DNA of 64,000 bases from Hippasteria phrygiana. Lineage: Eukaryota > Echinodermata > Asteroidea > Valvatida > Goniasteridae. The notes beneath the pieces were generated by a model. That model was not told the DNA's origin, did no database searches, and saw nothing but the letters and a program-made list of their open reading frames with translations. The position numbers and the translations under genes are program-made. The stretch lies in NCBI GenBank assembly GCA_037893225.1, contig JAZGUH010000356.1, positions 372,001-436,000 of the forward strand. Reading direction: 5' to 3'. Numbering within the stretch: position 1 is the stretch's first letter; each line of letters starts with the position of its first letter. Of this stretch, positions 54,604 through 64,000 are shown one piece after another.

Positions 54604-54761
54604 ATAGAGTACCGAAGTCTGACGTCAGTTGGCACGACTACTGGCTCCAAACAAATGGAGATTTTGATTGTTTCTTTGTTAACAGCCAGTCATGCAAACA
54701 GACACAAACAGTATTCTGGTTCCAAACATTGCAATGACGTCATCACTTCAGTACTCTATTC
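54604..54761 (+). mobile_element. CRE-ended MITE, copy 2
   Basis: The ends ATAGAGTACCGAAGTCTGAC and ACTTCAGTACTCTAT are inverted, and TGACGTCA lies at 54620-54627 and 54735-54742. The body GGCACGACTACTGGCTCCAA, TCTGGTTCCAAACATTGCAA matches 48803-48962. Confidence 0.8.
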
Positions 54762-54939
54762 TGATTGAATTTAACACATGCGCGTTGTGCTTTTTGTGTT
54801 CACACTCGCGCGATAGGTCACGTGGGTCATTCGGGATAAAATGTCATAGTGCACAAGCGCAGTTGAAATTCCGAACTGGCTTATTATAGTAACAAGGCTG
54901 ATTCTATCTCTGCATGTGCCATGTTTTTTTTCTTCATAT

Positions 54940-55003
54940 TTAACGGTCCTGAATCCTCCAATTTCAAGACAATTCTTCACACCACCTAGGGAGTTAGGGT
55001 TAA
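54940..55003 (+). mobile_element. 64-bp TTAA mini element, copy M3
   Basis: It reads TTAACGGTCCTGAATCCTCC, AATTTCAAGACAATTCTTCA, CACCACCTAGGGAGTTAGGG, TTAA. Like M2 it lacks the CCCTAAC near the left end that M1 and M4 have, so there are two subfamilies. Confidence 0.85.
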
Positions 55004-55299
55004 AGATTTTTCTTTCCAAGCAAGATAAGCCTGTTATTTGTGGGTCAGTTTTTCCAGCTGTGCTGCCAGGCAATGTCCAGTCATTTAGTCTAGTCGGTCA
55101 AGGACATACCAGGACACCTTTGGTGACCAGAGCCTGGCCTGACCCTTGCCAGGGAGTGGTCACCTCTAAAAAACAACCAGCAACAGAGGAAAGCAAGCCA
55201 TGAGCGTGATTTTCCTTTAATCAAAAGGTCTTTGTTCATTCTGGGGAGTAGGCAATACATTTGCGAATGTCATCAAAACTGTACTGATTTATTATGAAA

Positions 55300-55600
55300 T
55301 ATTTATTTTGAAATATCCTGCTTGAAAGTGTTGACATTTGAAATAAATAATAGTCTCAAGCATCCTGTGAAATCATGGCACCTGGTGTACTTCCATTTTC
55401 AAGAAAAGTGCAAGATTTGTATCATTTCCACTTTTCCCAGCGATGGTCAGCCGACCATTGTTGGGAAAAACTGATTATTATTTTTTTCAAATTTACAACT
55501 TTAGTTAGTCCAGATTTTGTTTGGTAATTGATTACACATCCATGAATGGGTGCAAGCCAGCTAGTTCCCCGACCTGATAATTCTCTGACGTCATAAACTT
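55300..55600 (+). repeat. Diverged copy E of the AGGTAGTG MITE family
   Basis: It has CAAGCATCCTGTGAAATCAT, GGCACCTGGTGTACTTCC, the hairpin GATGGTCAGCCGACCATTG and GTTCCCCGACCTGATAATTC. It is closest to copy C at 25500-25930. The end with AGGTCA is missing. Confidence 0.75.
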
Positions 55601-55659
55601 GTGATGTCTGAAAACATTTTACATACATGTACCTTTAAAAATACCAACAACAACAATCA

Positions 55660-55729
55660 TTAACCCTAACAGTCATGAATCCTCCAATTTCAATACGATT
55701 TTTCACACCACTTAAGGAGTTAGGGTTAA
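55660..55729 (+). mobile_element. 70-bp TTAA mini element, copy M4
   Basis: It reads TTAACCCTAACAGTCATGAA, TCCTCCAATTTCAATACGAT, TTTTCACACCACTTAAGGAG, TTAGGGTTAA. The outer 10 bp (TTAACCCTAA) are perfect inverted repeats. This is the cleanest copy. Confidence 0.85.
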
Positions 55730-55819
55730 TACATGAATAAATGTATAAATGTGTTTTTTTTCCCATTTTTTTGACTGTCAAGTGTTATTCCCTGTTTGGT
55801 TGTTATTATAATTTTCCTC

Positions 55820-56041
55820 AATTGCCGGTTAGGGCGACACATAATCCTGGAAAAGAGTGGGTTAGGGTGACCTGGTCGAATAGGGCGACACATAACTGTC
55901 GCCCTATTGTGAAAGTCGCCCCTTTGGAGTGTTTTTTAGTAAGGCGCGTTGGGAAAGTGCTCTAAAAGGGCGACACTCGTGTCGCCCAATTAGAGTTTTT
56001 TCGGGAAGAGTCGCCCATTTGCCGCATCCAGGAGATTTACA

Positions 56042-56076
<35 letters not shown>

Positions 56077-56104
56077 CATCATTTTTTTTTGGGGGGGGGG
56101 GGGG
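55820..56104. repeat. GGGCGACA repeats, (ATT)n and G-run
   Basis: At 55830-56010 the word GGGCGACA (and its complement TGTCGCCC) recurs about eight times in both orientations. An ATT microsatellite (56041-56078) and a G-run (56091-56104) follow. No gene. Confidence 0.7.
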
Positions 56105-56180
56105 TTACATGTGAAAATTACTGCTTAAATAATATTATCCTTATATAAATTCAAGGCAGTCCTATATATACCAAATTGAT

Positions 56181-56524
56181 TTAACCTTCCCAAATCCTTC
56201 AAAATCCTCTTTGCCAAAAGGAGGAATTTGGACGGAGGATTGAGGGTCTTTGGAAGTTGAAGCATTGGAGGATTTTGCATCTGGAGGAAAATGGAGGATC
56301 CAGGTCATCAGGCCCAACCTGATGCTGGTTGATTTCGGAGGATTGAGGTTACTAGGGTGTTTACATAAACCCCGAGAGGATTTTGGAGGATTCATGCAGT
56401 GGTCCTCATAAGAGGATTTTGGAGGCTTCAGGTTTATACTTGCAGCTTTAACACTTTGAAATCAGAGGATGTTGGAGGAGTCAGGTTACTTGCAGGAAAA
56501 AATGATGAAGGGAGTTAGGGTTAA
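56181..56524 (-). mobile_element. TTAA-bounded CCTCCAAAATCC element, copy 2 (inverted)
   Basis: It starts TTAACCTTCCCAAATCC and ends GGGAGTTAGGGTTAA. Complemented, it follows copy 1 (13520-13894) along its whole length, including CCTGATGACCTGGATCCTCC. Confidence 0.8.
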
Positions 56525-56834
56525 GAGACCAGGTTAGGGTTTACATTTACATGTACATGTCAATTCTCGGGAACAGATATGCAAATTGCCACAATGATGA
56601 TAATCTTCTTGCGACTGATTCTTAGACATTTACATGTGGCTCATTACATGAATGTGGAGGCCAGTGTGTAACATTAGGGTCAAATTTTAGAAGTTCTTGA
56701 ATTAATATGATCTTCACTTGTTTGTGTGGTGGAAGACATGTAATACCCAGATAGACAATGATTTTTTCTGTAAATTGGTCGGTTTCACAGTCAGCATCAA
56801 CTATATACATGTACATGTACACAAGCACGGCAAA

Positions 56835-57270
56835 ATTTCACCTGTAACAGTGACACCAAGTTTTAAACTTTGACTCCACATGTCTCCTAGTTAGCAATTG
56901 ATATTTCAATTTGATAACCATATTAAATACTTATTTTAAATGTGTCTACATAAAAATATCATTTACCTTTAAACCCTTTTTACAATTTTTGAAATATCAT
57001 GTCTAACCATGTACAAAATTGGCAAATTTTGTAAATTGCAAGTCATATCAATTAAAATGTATCATATTGATTCAGAAATTCAGTGAATTCACCATAATTC
57101 TTATAACAATCAGGCTCTAAATGAATACACACCAAGCCTTGTGGCCCAGATTAGTCACAAAAATATTTTAACTTGCATGTACTTGTAATATTGTATAAAT
57201 GGGAAATTTTGGACTAAATTTTGTATGTAACAATGACACCAAATATTGGTGTCCTGTTACAGGTGAAATA
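56835..57270. mobile_element. TIR element TTTCACCTGTAACAGTGACA (436 bp)
   Basis: The left end TTTCACCTGTAACAGTGACA, CCAA is mirrored on the right (TTGGTGTCCTGTTACAGGTG, AAATA). The interior is very AT-rich. A single related end lies at 61309. Confidence 0.75.
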
Positions 57271-58033
57271 TTAATTCATGTACGGTGACAATTATTTGTC
57301 TAATATATGCTTCTAAAGTGTTAAACTTAAATGGCTAACTTTAAAATTGTACTGTCTACACACTTTAAGAGTGCACACATTGTACACATCATTAGCACAG
57401 TGCATTTTCTTGACCATGCTACAATCTTGGACAAAACTCTTGAGACACCTCAACAGTAGACCACCACCCCCCTTCCCCCGGTCAGTGTTGATGTCCGTTG
57501 TTAGGGAATTTGGCGCCAATAACAATTTTGTCTGCGCACGAGTTTCCTCAATCGAACCACACCGAACCAACAATGATTGGGGGTGGGGGGGTGTCCCAAC
57601 GAGTTTTGTCAAGGATTGTCTAGGATTGTCTGAGTTTTGGCCCAGGATGTCTAAGTCAGGGAGAATTTTCGCACACTTCTTTATTTCCATTTTCGGGGTT
57701 GGGTTTGGCATATACATGTACATGCACCTCCAGGTTTTTCTTGTGCCCATGCAATATATCCGTTATCCTTTCTGTAGGAATAAACACTAATGAAACACTA
57801 ACATTAATTATAATGCGGGGTCGATTATACTGTTTTAAGTTCCCTGTCCCAAGTATACCATTTTAATTTTGTCACAAAAGAAGCATAGATATATCGATTT
57901 CCCAAGTTTATATGTATGGCTGTGACTAGGGCTGTGCGTTCACGGTTAATTTTGGATCCAGATACCCGAACGCCACACTGGTTCGGTTCTCGGGTACCCG
58001 AAAGTGGACCGCTAAAAAAAAAATAATAATAAT

Positions 58034-58067
<34 letters not shown>

Positions 58068-59753
58068 TAAAAAAATAAAAAAATAATAATAATAATAAAA
58101 CACTGTCTAATCATAGAGCAAGGTTTGTAATGTCCTTGTGTGCACTGTGCGGCCGCTAAAAGGCCCCCGCAAAAATAGTTTTGCTTCCGGTTACCCGATC
58201 TACCCTAATTTTACGGCCGCGACCCTAAATTGTTTATCAGCAAGTAAAAAAGAAACATTAAAAAATCAATAAAAAAAATAATCCTGTTGTATTTTCCGTC
58301 TTCACAAAACGCCTCTCAACAACATATTTCCGTCAAAAATGCTTGTAATTTGTTTGCCTACTTACATTCGCTATTTTTTGTGAAGAAACCTCCGTTGTTT
58401 TTACAAGTTCCCTTCGCGATTACAAGTTCCCTTCGGTGCGTGATTTCCACGTGTGTAATGCTCAATGCAGCAATGCTGTACTGGTTCCCGCTGCGCCGCC
58501 CACTAAGTGCCAAAGAAGGCATGATGGAAATGCGGCAACCAGTCTATGCATGCACTGCATGCAGTTAGATCTGACCCTCCATGATCTGACATCGTAAACA
58601 TGCCAAATACACATCGATGGATAAATAAGATCTCTGCAAGTTAAATTAATTCACAGAACTTGATCTCTCTTGTCTGTAAGTATTTTCGAGGTTGTACCGC
58701 TAATACGGTACTTGAAGTGATTAGCGCAGCGTGTTTCCCCGACATTTCCTGCCGCAACACGAGGTTCGTCGCCCGCCCGCATCACGCACGCTTACCGCAC
58801 GACAAACGGACAGTGTTGGCCAGTTTTCCGTCTTTGCTGGCGTTGTATGTGCCTAGTGTGGTGTGTATATGCACGACCTAAATTCTCATTATTTTAAAGA
58901 ATTATCGACCGTAAATATTTTTGACATTAATTAATGCAAGTTTTTATCACTTTTTGTGGCCATTTTTTTGTATAGCTTTCGTAGCTTTCGTAGCTTTCGT
59001 TTTGGCCTAAAAAAGAAAGATTTACTTTCTGCACGTGCGTACAGCAAGCCGGCCGTAGATCTGACTTGATTCCACGTCAATTGACTTACGAGAAAATTGA
59101 AATTAAATGCAGTATAAAAGTAGATGTTTCAACAAATGCCTGAAATTTGACATCGATGTCGCAATCGTTCCAGGCTTGGTATAATCCTGCAGTGTTTATA
59201 TGACTAGGCCTACTTACGAGTTACGATGTCGGTATATTTCGAAGGAGCCCCGACAGAGCCGCACGTGCACTGCACACAGGGAGCGAGTGCCGTGTGCTGA
59301 TTGGACGGCACGTGTGCGAGGTGGACTCACTGAACTGCGTGATTGGTGTAGATTGCTCTTCATATGGACTTATTGGTTGTTCGGCGCCGGCCAGATATCA
59401 CAACGTTCGTAATAGCCTGTGATTGGGCGACTGCACGAAACGTGCCACTATCTTCTTGGTAAAAAAAAGGTAAAGCCTTGTCCAAAGCGATTTTATACTG
59501 GGGCGGTTCTTCTGTCGCAGGGACGGCGCTTTCAAAAATATCCAGCACAAGAACAAAAATGGGGGGTCATGTAGTGTAACCGCCTTATTAAGGCAAAGTT
59601 ACGATCTTGGCTTTGTGTTTATTACTGATTTCAATTATTTCAGGGACACCAGGACCTTTGAAGTTGAACATTAATTATGTTAAATTTGACCTATTATAAG
59701 ACATTCTCCATTGAAGACGTTTTCACAGCTGCAGTCATAGAAGGTTCAGATAT

Positions 59754-59981
59754 TTAAAAAGACCTCGAGTACGGTTATTTACAGGAGGCGCCGGGGTGTC
59801 GCGCCGGCCTTTGCAGCCAAGCAAAACGGCCACAATGTGCTTGTGCAGTCAAGCGTAACATACACAATAATCCAACAATGGATTGAAATTGCACAAATAG
59901 CGGCAAATGGCGTCATCCGGCCTGGTGGTACTGTTTTTGTTTTTTGCGCCATTTTGGCGTCTTCCGTACGAAAGGGGTTAA
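59754..59981 (-). mobile_element. TTAACCCCTT-family MITE nested in the hAT element
   Basis: Complemented, it starts TTAACCCCTTTCGTACGGAA and follows 48993-49208 (CCACCAGGCCGGATGACGCC, CAATCCATTGTTGGATTATT, CGGCGCGACACCCCGGCGCC). Its position inside the hAT element shows the MITE moved after the hAT insertion or travelled with it. Confidence 0.75.
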
Positions 59982-60002
59982 ATATTAAATCATCCACAGA
60001 GT

Positions 60003-60122
60003 ACGAGTTAACCTGGGTACGAGTTAACCTGGGTACGAGTTAACCTGGGTACGAGTTAACCTGGGTACGAGTTAACCTGGGTACGAGTTAACCTGGGTAC
60101 GAGTTGACTCGGGTACGAGTTG
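60003..60122. repeat. 16-bp tandem repeat (CGAGTTAACCTGGGTA)n
   Basis: About seven and a half units; the last two carry GAGTTGAC instead of GAGTTAAC. It begins 20 bp after the nested MITE ends. Confidence 0.9.
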
Positions 60123-60705
60123 ACAGGGCACATGTAGTCGGACACTAAAATAATCACACACCATAAAACAAATTACTCCAAGCAAAGCCTCCTCCAAGCA
60201 AAGCCTTTTATTGTTTTTGTTTTAACATACACCCGTAGGCCTATACGGAGAGCACTTCCCACTCCCGCTGCCCCAGTGTCTGAGCAACGTTCACTCTCTC
60301 AAGATCAATATTACTCCCGCCCGCTGTTTGATCATACCGCGGAGCTAGTTTGGCCGCAGCGTAAACCGCAGTTCACATTCCATTGACAGACTATACTAAG
60401 CAACAAGATAGCTATAGATAAGATACAAACAGCGTTGGCCGACCACATTATTGATACTTTCCATTCACTGCAATTTTGTTGACACATTGTTTTCAAAACA
60501 CCGCCGGACGGTTCGGGTCTTTCGAGTCGGAACAGAGTTTGAAATGGATCGAATTCTCTGTATTTATTTATTTATTTATTTTTGGTATGAAACCTTACAT
60601 TGAATTTTTCACCGTAAGTCTCGGGTACCCGAACCGGAAAAATGGAACCGGATATTGACGCCGGCATTCGGGTATCCGGGTACCCGGATACCTGGAACAG
60701 GCCTA

Positions 60706-62462
60706 GCTGTGACTGCTTCTCTTGTGAGATATGTGTCCATTTCTTCAGATCAGATGACCAAACAAATGCGAAGTTAATGCGCCCTCTACTGACATACATG
60801 TGCTCAACGATTCACCATGGCGTTACATAAAAGACTGTCTCTTTCTTCTTGTATAACTTTGTTGTTATGGATCATCGTTGGACTTCATGTCCACAATATG
60901 TAAATGAGTGAATAAAAAAGGTTAGGAGCCTTTGCGTATTATTCCTGTACTTTTGTTTACTGCCAGGCAGCGGGCTGCATGGCTAATATAGGTTTTATCT
61001 CAGATTGACATGGAAAATAGTATGGTGAATCGATGGCAACCGTACGCGAACACCCCACGTTATGACAGTTATATCTGTTTTGGTGCAGATCGCATGTAAA
61101 CAAAATGAAATCGTTACTCCAATGAACTGTTCAGCTGAGAGGCTTTTAAAAAGAACTTCTTGAATTGAAGACGTGATTGACTGAAACGGCATCTCCATTT
61201 GTATACCAAAATGCTGCTTGCTTCAAAGAATGTAACCATTTTAAAATCTAAAACTCGAATATCATTCAAAATAATCACTTATTTCATTAATTATGGCTGG
61301 AAATAGACATTTCACCTGTAACAGTGTCAACGCGCACACCAAATGGTTATTGCCGCATATTTCAAAATTTCAAAATTGAATACAAATTCTTTTTAGAGGA
61401 GTGTTCTGTACCCATGACTAAGACAAAGAAATGCTAAATTGTTGAAGAATTACTACTTAAAATATCACTATGTAACATTTAGTGCTGACACCAAAGTGGT
61501 GTGATATATTTTAAAATGGCCACATTTGTTTTGTTTTTTAACATTTCATTGCAAGTTGTGTTTGATCTTTTCACAGATTGAAAACACTCATAAAATAAAC
61601 AGTTCTTTGAAATAATTCACCTTTTCTCCAGATGCTATACTGAATTATAAATGTCACTCTGTAACATGTTTTTATTGACACCAAATGTTACAGAGTGATG
61701 GTAATTTTATGGCCATCTCGTAATAAGACTACATCATTGATTTACGAATAATGTTATTCAATATTCATGATTAATATGTCTACAATAATTTTGACCCACA
61801 AGTAGTCCCATTTGTCCTTTGAAAAATATTGCAAATTATATTTAGTTTGACCCATTAAAAATGTCACGCTATTTTGCCTAAAAACACCACATTTTGGCAT
61901 ATATTTTGAGTTAAAATACACATTTTAAATTTATATTAAATTCACAATGTTTGATATCATTTGGAAGCTTGCCATATGCCCTACACATTTAAACCATAAC
62001 CAATATGAAACCTTTTTTGGTGTTAACCAAGGGAACTAAATGAACGATCAGACCCTCGGAAATTTGACTAGCCTCCACATTTATGAGTTATGAGTGATTT
62101 AGGTAACTTGATGGTTTTGTTTAGAGTGTCTTTTAAAAGTTTGTATTAAAAAGTGAGCAGAAAGTTGAGGGTGTCATTACTGATAGAGCTACGAGGTATG
62201 GTAAAGTATCTCCCCAACAGAGTCTAATACAGGAAAAGCTTGATTCTTATGTTCGTTCATCCTGTCCTTACTCTTTGAACTTCTGGCATTTAATTACAAG
62301 GATACAGTGTATAACAAAGCACATTGTACATGTACGTGATTCATTTGTACCACTGTGAAGACCCCCGTCATTGTATTTATGTATTATGCATTGGCAGTGA
62401 CTTGTGACTCATTTCATTAGTGTATGTAAACTTGTATTTTTACTTCTGTCCGGTTTGAACAG
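60706..62462. other. Intron before the zinc-finger exon; AT-rich relics
   Basis: At 61309 the end TTTCACCTGTAACAGTG of the 56835 family appears. A hairpin CACTCTGTAACATG / AATGTTACAGAGTG lies at 61655-61698. From 61200 to 62060 the sequence is unusually AT-rich with repeated GACACCAAA words. No exon is visible. Confidence 0.5.
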
Positions 62463-62554
62463 ATTTTGACAATGACATGAACATCCTGTGCCAGATATGT
62501 TCAGACAGGGCATCTGGGTTCCACTATGGGGTGCACTCGTGTGAAGGATGTAAG
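62463..62554 (+). CDS. NR1D: Nuclear receptor, first zinc-finger exon (NR1D/REV-ERB-like)
   Basis: Acceptor TTTGAACAG ends at 62462 and donor AAG|GTGAGT begins at 62555. The exon reads [20 protein letters not shown], then [10 protein letters not shown]. Four zinc cysteines have the required C-x2-C-x13-C-x2-C spacing, and EGCK opens the P-box, with the intron at the usual place before [11 protein letters not shown](A/S)CEGCK is typical of REV-ERB, E75 and PPAR; a RAR would have YHYGVSSCEGCK. The linkage to RAR favours NR1D. A Ser replaces the usual Gly in CxxCGD. The second finger and ligand domain lie beyond 64000. Confidence 0.85.
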
Positions 62555-62616
62555 GTGAGTTAATGAAACCTGTCACAAGAGGGCACTGTTGCACAGTTTT
62601 GGACAGAGCCATATGA

Positions 62617-63126
62617 TGGGCGCATTCAAATAGCTCTCCAGGATCGACTCGGGTAAAGGTTAGCCCCGAATGCCGTGCTAATCGAATGTTTAAACACGGG
62701 TCGTCACGATCCTCATACATGATGGTCGTAGCTGCGGACATAGCCATTTTCGGACTAAGGCTTACTTTGAGATTTACTACTATTTTGTTAATCACAAAAG
62801 TAACAATGGGGGGGGGGGGGGTGGAATAACAGCTTCTAAAGACACAATGAGCTCAGTAAATAATTATGTTTAAACTTCAAATAATGTTGGTTTTGGGCCC
62901 ACTTGAGCTTATCCGTTGACTGATCCACTGTCTGGCCACCATATTTGTACATTTGTTGGAATGAACAACGCATGCTTGTGACGTATTTCCACTACTGACT
63001 CTGCTCCATGAGCAGGGTCTGTTGTGGCTGACTTGGGTAAGCCCTGAGTATGATATCAGAGCTAATCGAATGGCCCGGGGCTAGCTAACCCGAGTCATCA
63101 ACCCGGGTGAGCTAATCAAATGCACC
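62617..63126. mobile_element. TIR element TGGGCGCATTCAAATAGCTC (510 bp)
   Basis: The left end TGGGCGCATTCAAATAGCTC, ...GACTCGGG...GTTAGCCCCG is mirrored by CGGGGCTAGCTAACCCGAGT, ...GAGCTAATCAAATGCACCCA. A second inner copy of GAGCTAATCGAATG (63060-63073) duplicates the end. A G-run is at 62809-62821. A target duplication could not be fixed. Confidence 0.65.
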
Positions 63127-63639
63127 CAACTGAGAGTTGTGGCATTAGGAGGTCCAAGTTGTTGGACCAAAACATGGCAGATTGTGCAAATGTGCATCGG
63201 TGCACATGAACACTCAATAGCTGCACACTCCACTGTTCACATAATGAACGGCCATGTTTGTGCCAAAGTCTGCAGTTGTCGCAACTCTCTCGATAAACGC
63301 CTCTGGTTTCGGGCAGAGCCATTAGTTTCTGTTACAGAAAAGAGGATTCAGAGAACTGTTTGCTAAAGATAAGGGCATAATCAATATGGCAGGTTTTACA
63401 CAATAGATATTCAGCAGCTGTCTTCATTGTGTCAATCCACCGTATTGACAAATTTCCGGGAAGCATACCCTCATCTTTAGCCATTCTGTAAACAGGACAG
63501 GCTAATTACTAGAGAAATTTAGTTTGTATTACTATACCTCATACATATTCATGGTCCATTCACCATCACGTGCCATCGGCTATTTTTGCTGTTTACCAAG
63601 CGCGCACACGAGTATTCACTCACAGGGTAAATGCGCATG

Positions 63640-63740
63640 CGTAGTAGACTAACACATGGGTTACCCGTGCGACAGCCTACTACGCATGCGCTTCACGATG
63701 CAATCGTGGAATGTCGCACGGGTGTAGTACGCATGTGCGG
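63640..63740. repeat. Inverted GCGCATGCGTAGTA repeats
   Basis: GCGCATGCGTAGTAGACT and GCCTACTACGCATGCGC are inverted around a short spacer, and GTGTAGTACGCATGTGC follows. This is a foldback repeat, boundaries unclear. The 500 bp before it show nothing. Confidence 0.55.
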
Positions 63741-63843
63741 ACATCGCCCTAGCTACATACACAGATGGCAGATGGCTCCTGAAATTGGAATGGAAACTGA
63801 ATACATGTATGTACATGTATGAGGTATAGTATAACAAATATAA

Positions 63844-63984
63844 CATGGTTTATTTCGGATGGATAGTCAATATTAGCTCCCCTCAGTATTGGACTAGTTC
63901 CCTCGGCTTCACCTTGGGAACTAGTTTGTCAATTTCCAATACCTCGTGGAGCTAATATTGACTATCCGCCCTCAAACCATGTTA
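63844..63984. mobile_element. Foldback MITE (141 bp) with 30-bp arms
   Basis: The arms CATGGTTTATTTCGGATGGA, TAGTCAATATTAGCTCC and GGAGCTAATATTGACTATCC, GCCCTCAAACCATG pair. Inside, TATTGGACTAGTTCCC and GGGAACTAGTTTGTCAA pair again. It nearly reaches the window end. Confidence 0.75.
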
Positions 63985-64000
63985 AATTTGTATATATGTG

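Larger units (their letters stand above)
57927..60705. mobile_element. hAT-type element, 2.78 kb, with exact 8-bp target duplication
   Basis: The ends start TAGGGCTGTGCG (left) and, complemented, TAGGCCTGTTCC (right). Both are flanked by GCTGTGAC at 57919-57926 and 60706-60713, an exact 8-bp duplication. An 8-bp duplication and a TAGGG-type end are hallmarks of hAT. Subterminal CGGGTACCCG words cluster near both ends (57993, 60613, 60665-60692) and may be transposase sites. I found no transposase frame. The interior holds A/T-rich simple repeats (58017-58099), a nested TTAACCCCTT MITE and a 16-bp tandem array. Confidence 0.85.

Noticed and set aside
63844..63984. Third P-like relic because the arms begin CATGG
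   Set aside because: The sequence after CATGG differs (TTTATTTC) and no 7-bp direct repeat flanks it.

Overview
The window is animal nuclear DNA: long introns with GT/AG boundaries, few coding exons and a dense load of DNA-transposon relics. Three host genes are recognisable. On the + strand are the 3' part of a retinoic acid receptor gene (RAR: hinge exon at 5952-6106, ligand-binding exons from 26034 to the stop at 28909). On the - strand is a complete three-exon CCDC103 gene (41507 down to 38570). On the + strand again is the start of a second nuclear receptor, most like NR1D/REV-ERB (15-residue N-terminal exon at 46060-46102, first zinc-finger exon at 62463-62554; the rest lies beyond the window). 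RAR together with NR1D, a cilia-assembly gene and no vertebrate-type repeats points to an invertebrate deuterostome. An echinoderm, perhaps a sea star, is my best guess; the species is not proven.

Layout. 1-4200: LINE reverse-transcriptase relic interrupted by a 3.85-kb P-like transposon that carries a spliced PHD-finger gene on the - strand. 4200-28909: RAR exons separated by introns; the 20-kb intron (6107-26033) holds a possible cassette exon (15208-15312), minisatellites, a TTAA-bounded element with a THAP relic (11690-12752) and many MITEs. 28910-38569: RAR 3' flank, palindromic MITEs and a TIR element with a Crypton-like relic. 38570-41507: CCDC103. 41508-46059: intergenic, with two tiny hairpin insertions that look like excision scars of P-like elements. 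46060-64000: first intron of the second receptor, filled with MITEs and a 2.8-kb hAT-type element with an exact 8-bp target duplication (57927-60705).

The genes are not an operon. RAR and CCDC103 are tail to tail; CCDC103 and the NR1D-like gene are head to head, 4.5 kb apart. Human RARA, NR1D1 and CCDC103 are all on 17q21, so this cluster may be an old deuterostome linkage seen here at about 60 kb scale.

The most novel signals are the P-like transposon (7-bp target duplication, TIR starting CATGGAGAAATAA, PHD gene inside) with two matching footprints at 42392 and 43361, the swarm of TTAA-bounded elements including a 64-71-bp family, the candidate RAR cassette exon, and substitutions in the RAR retinoid pocket. 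All calls were made by eye; no alignment or search was run.
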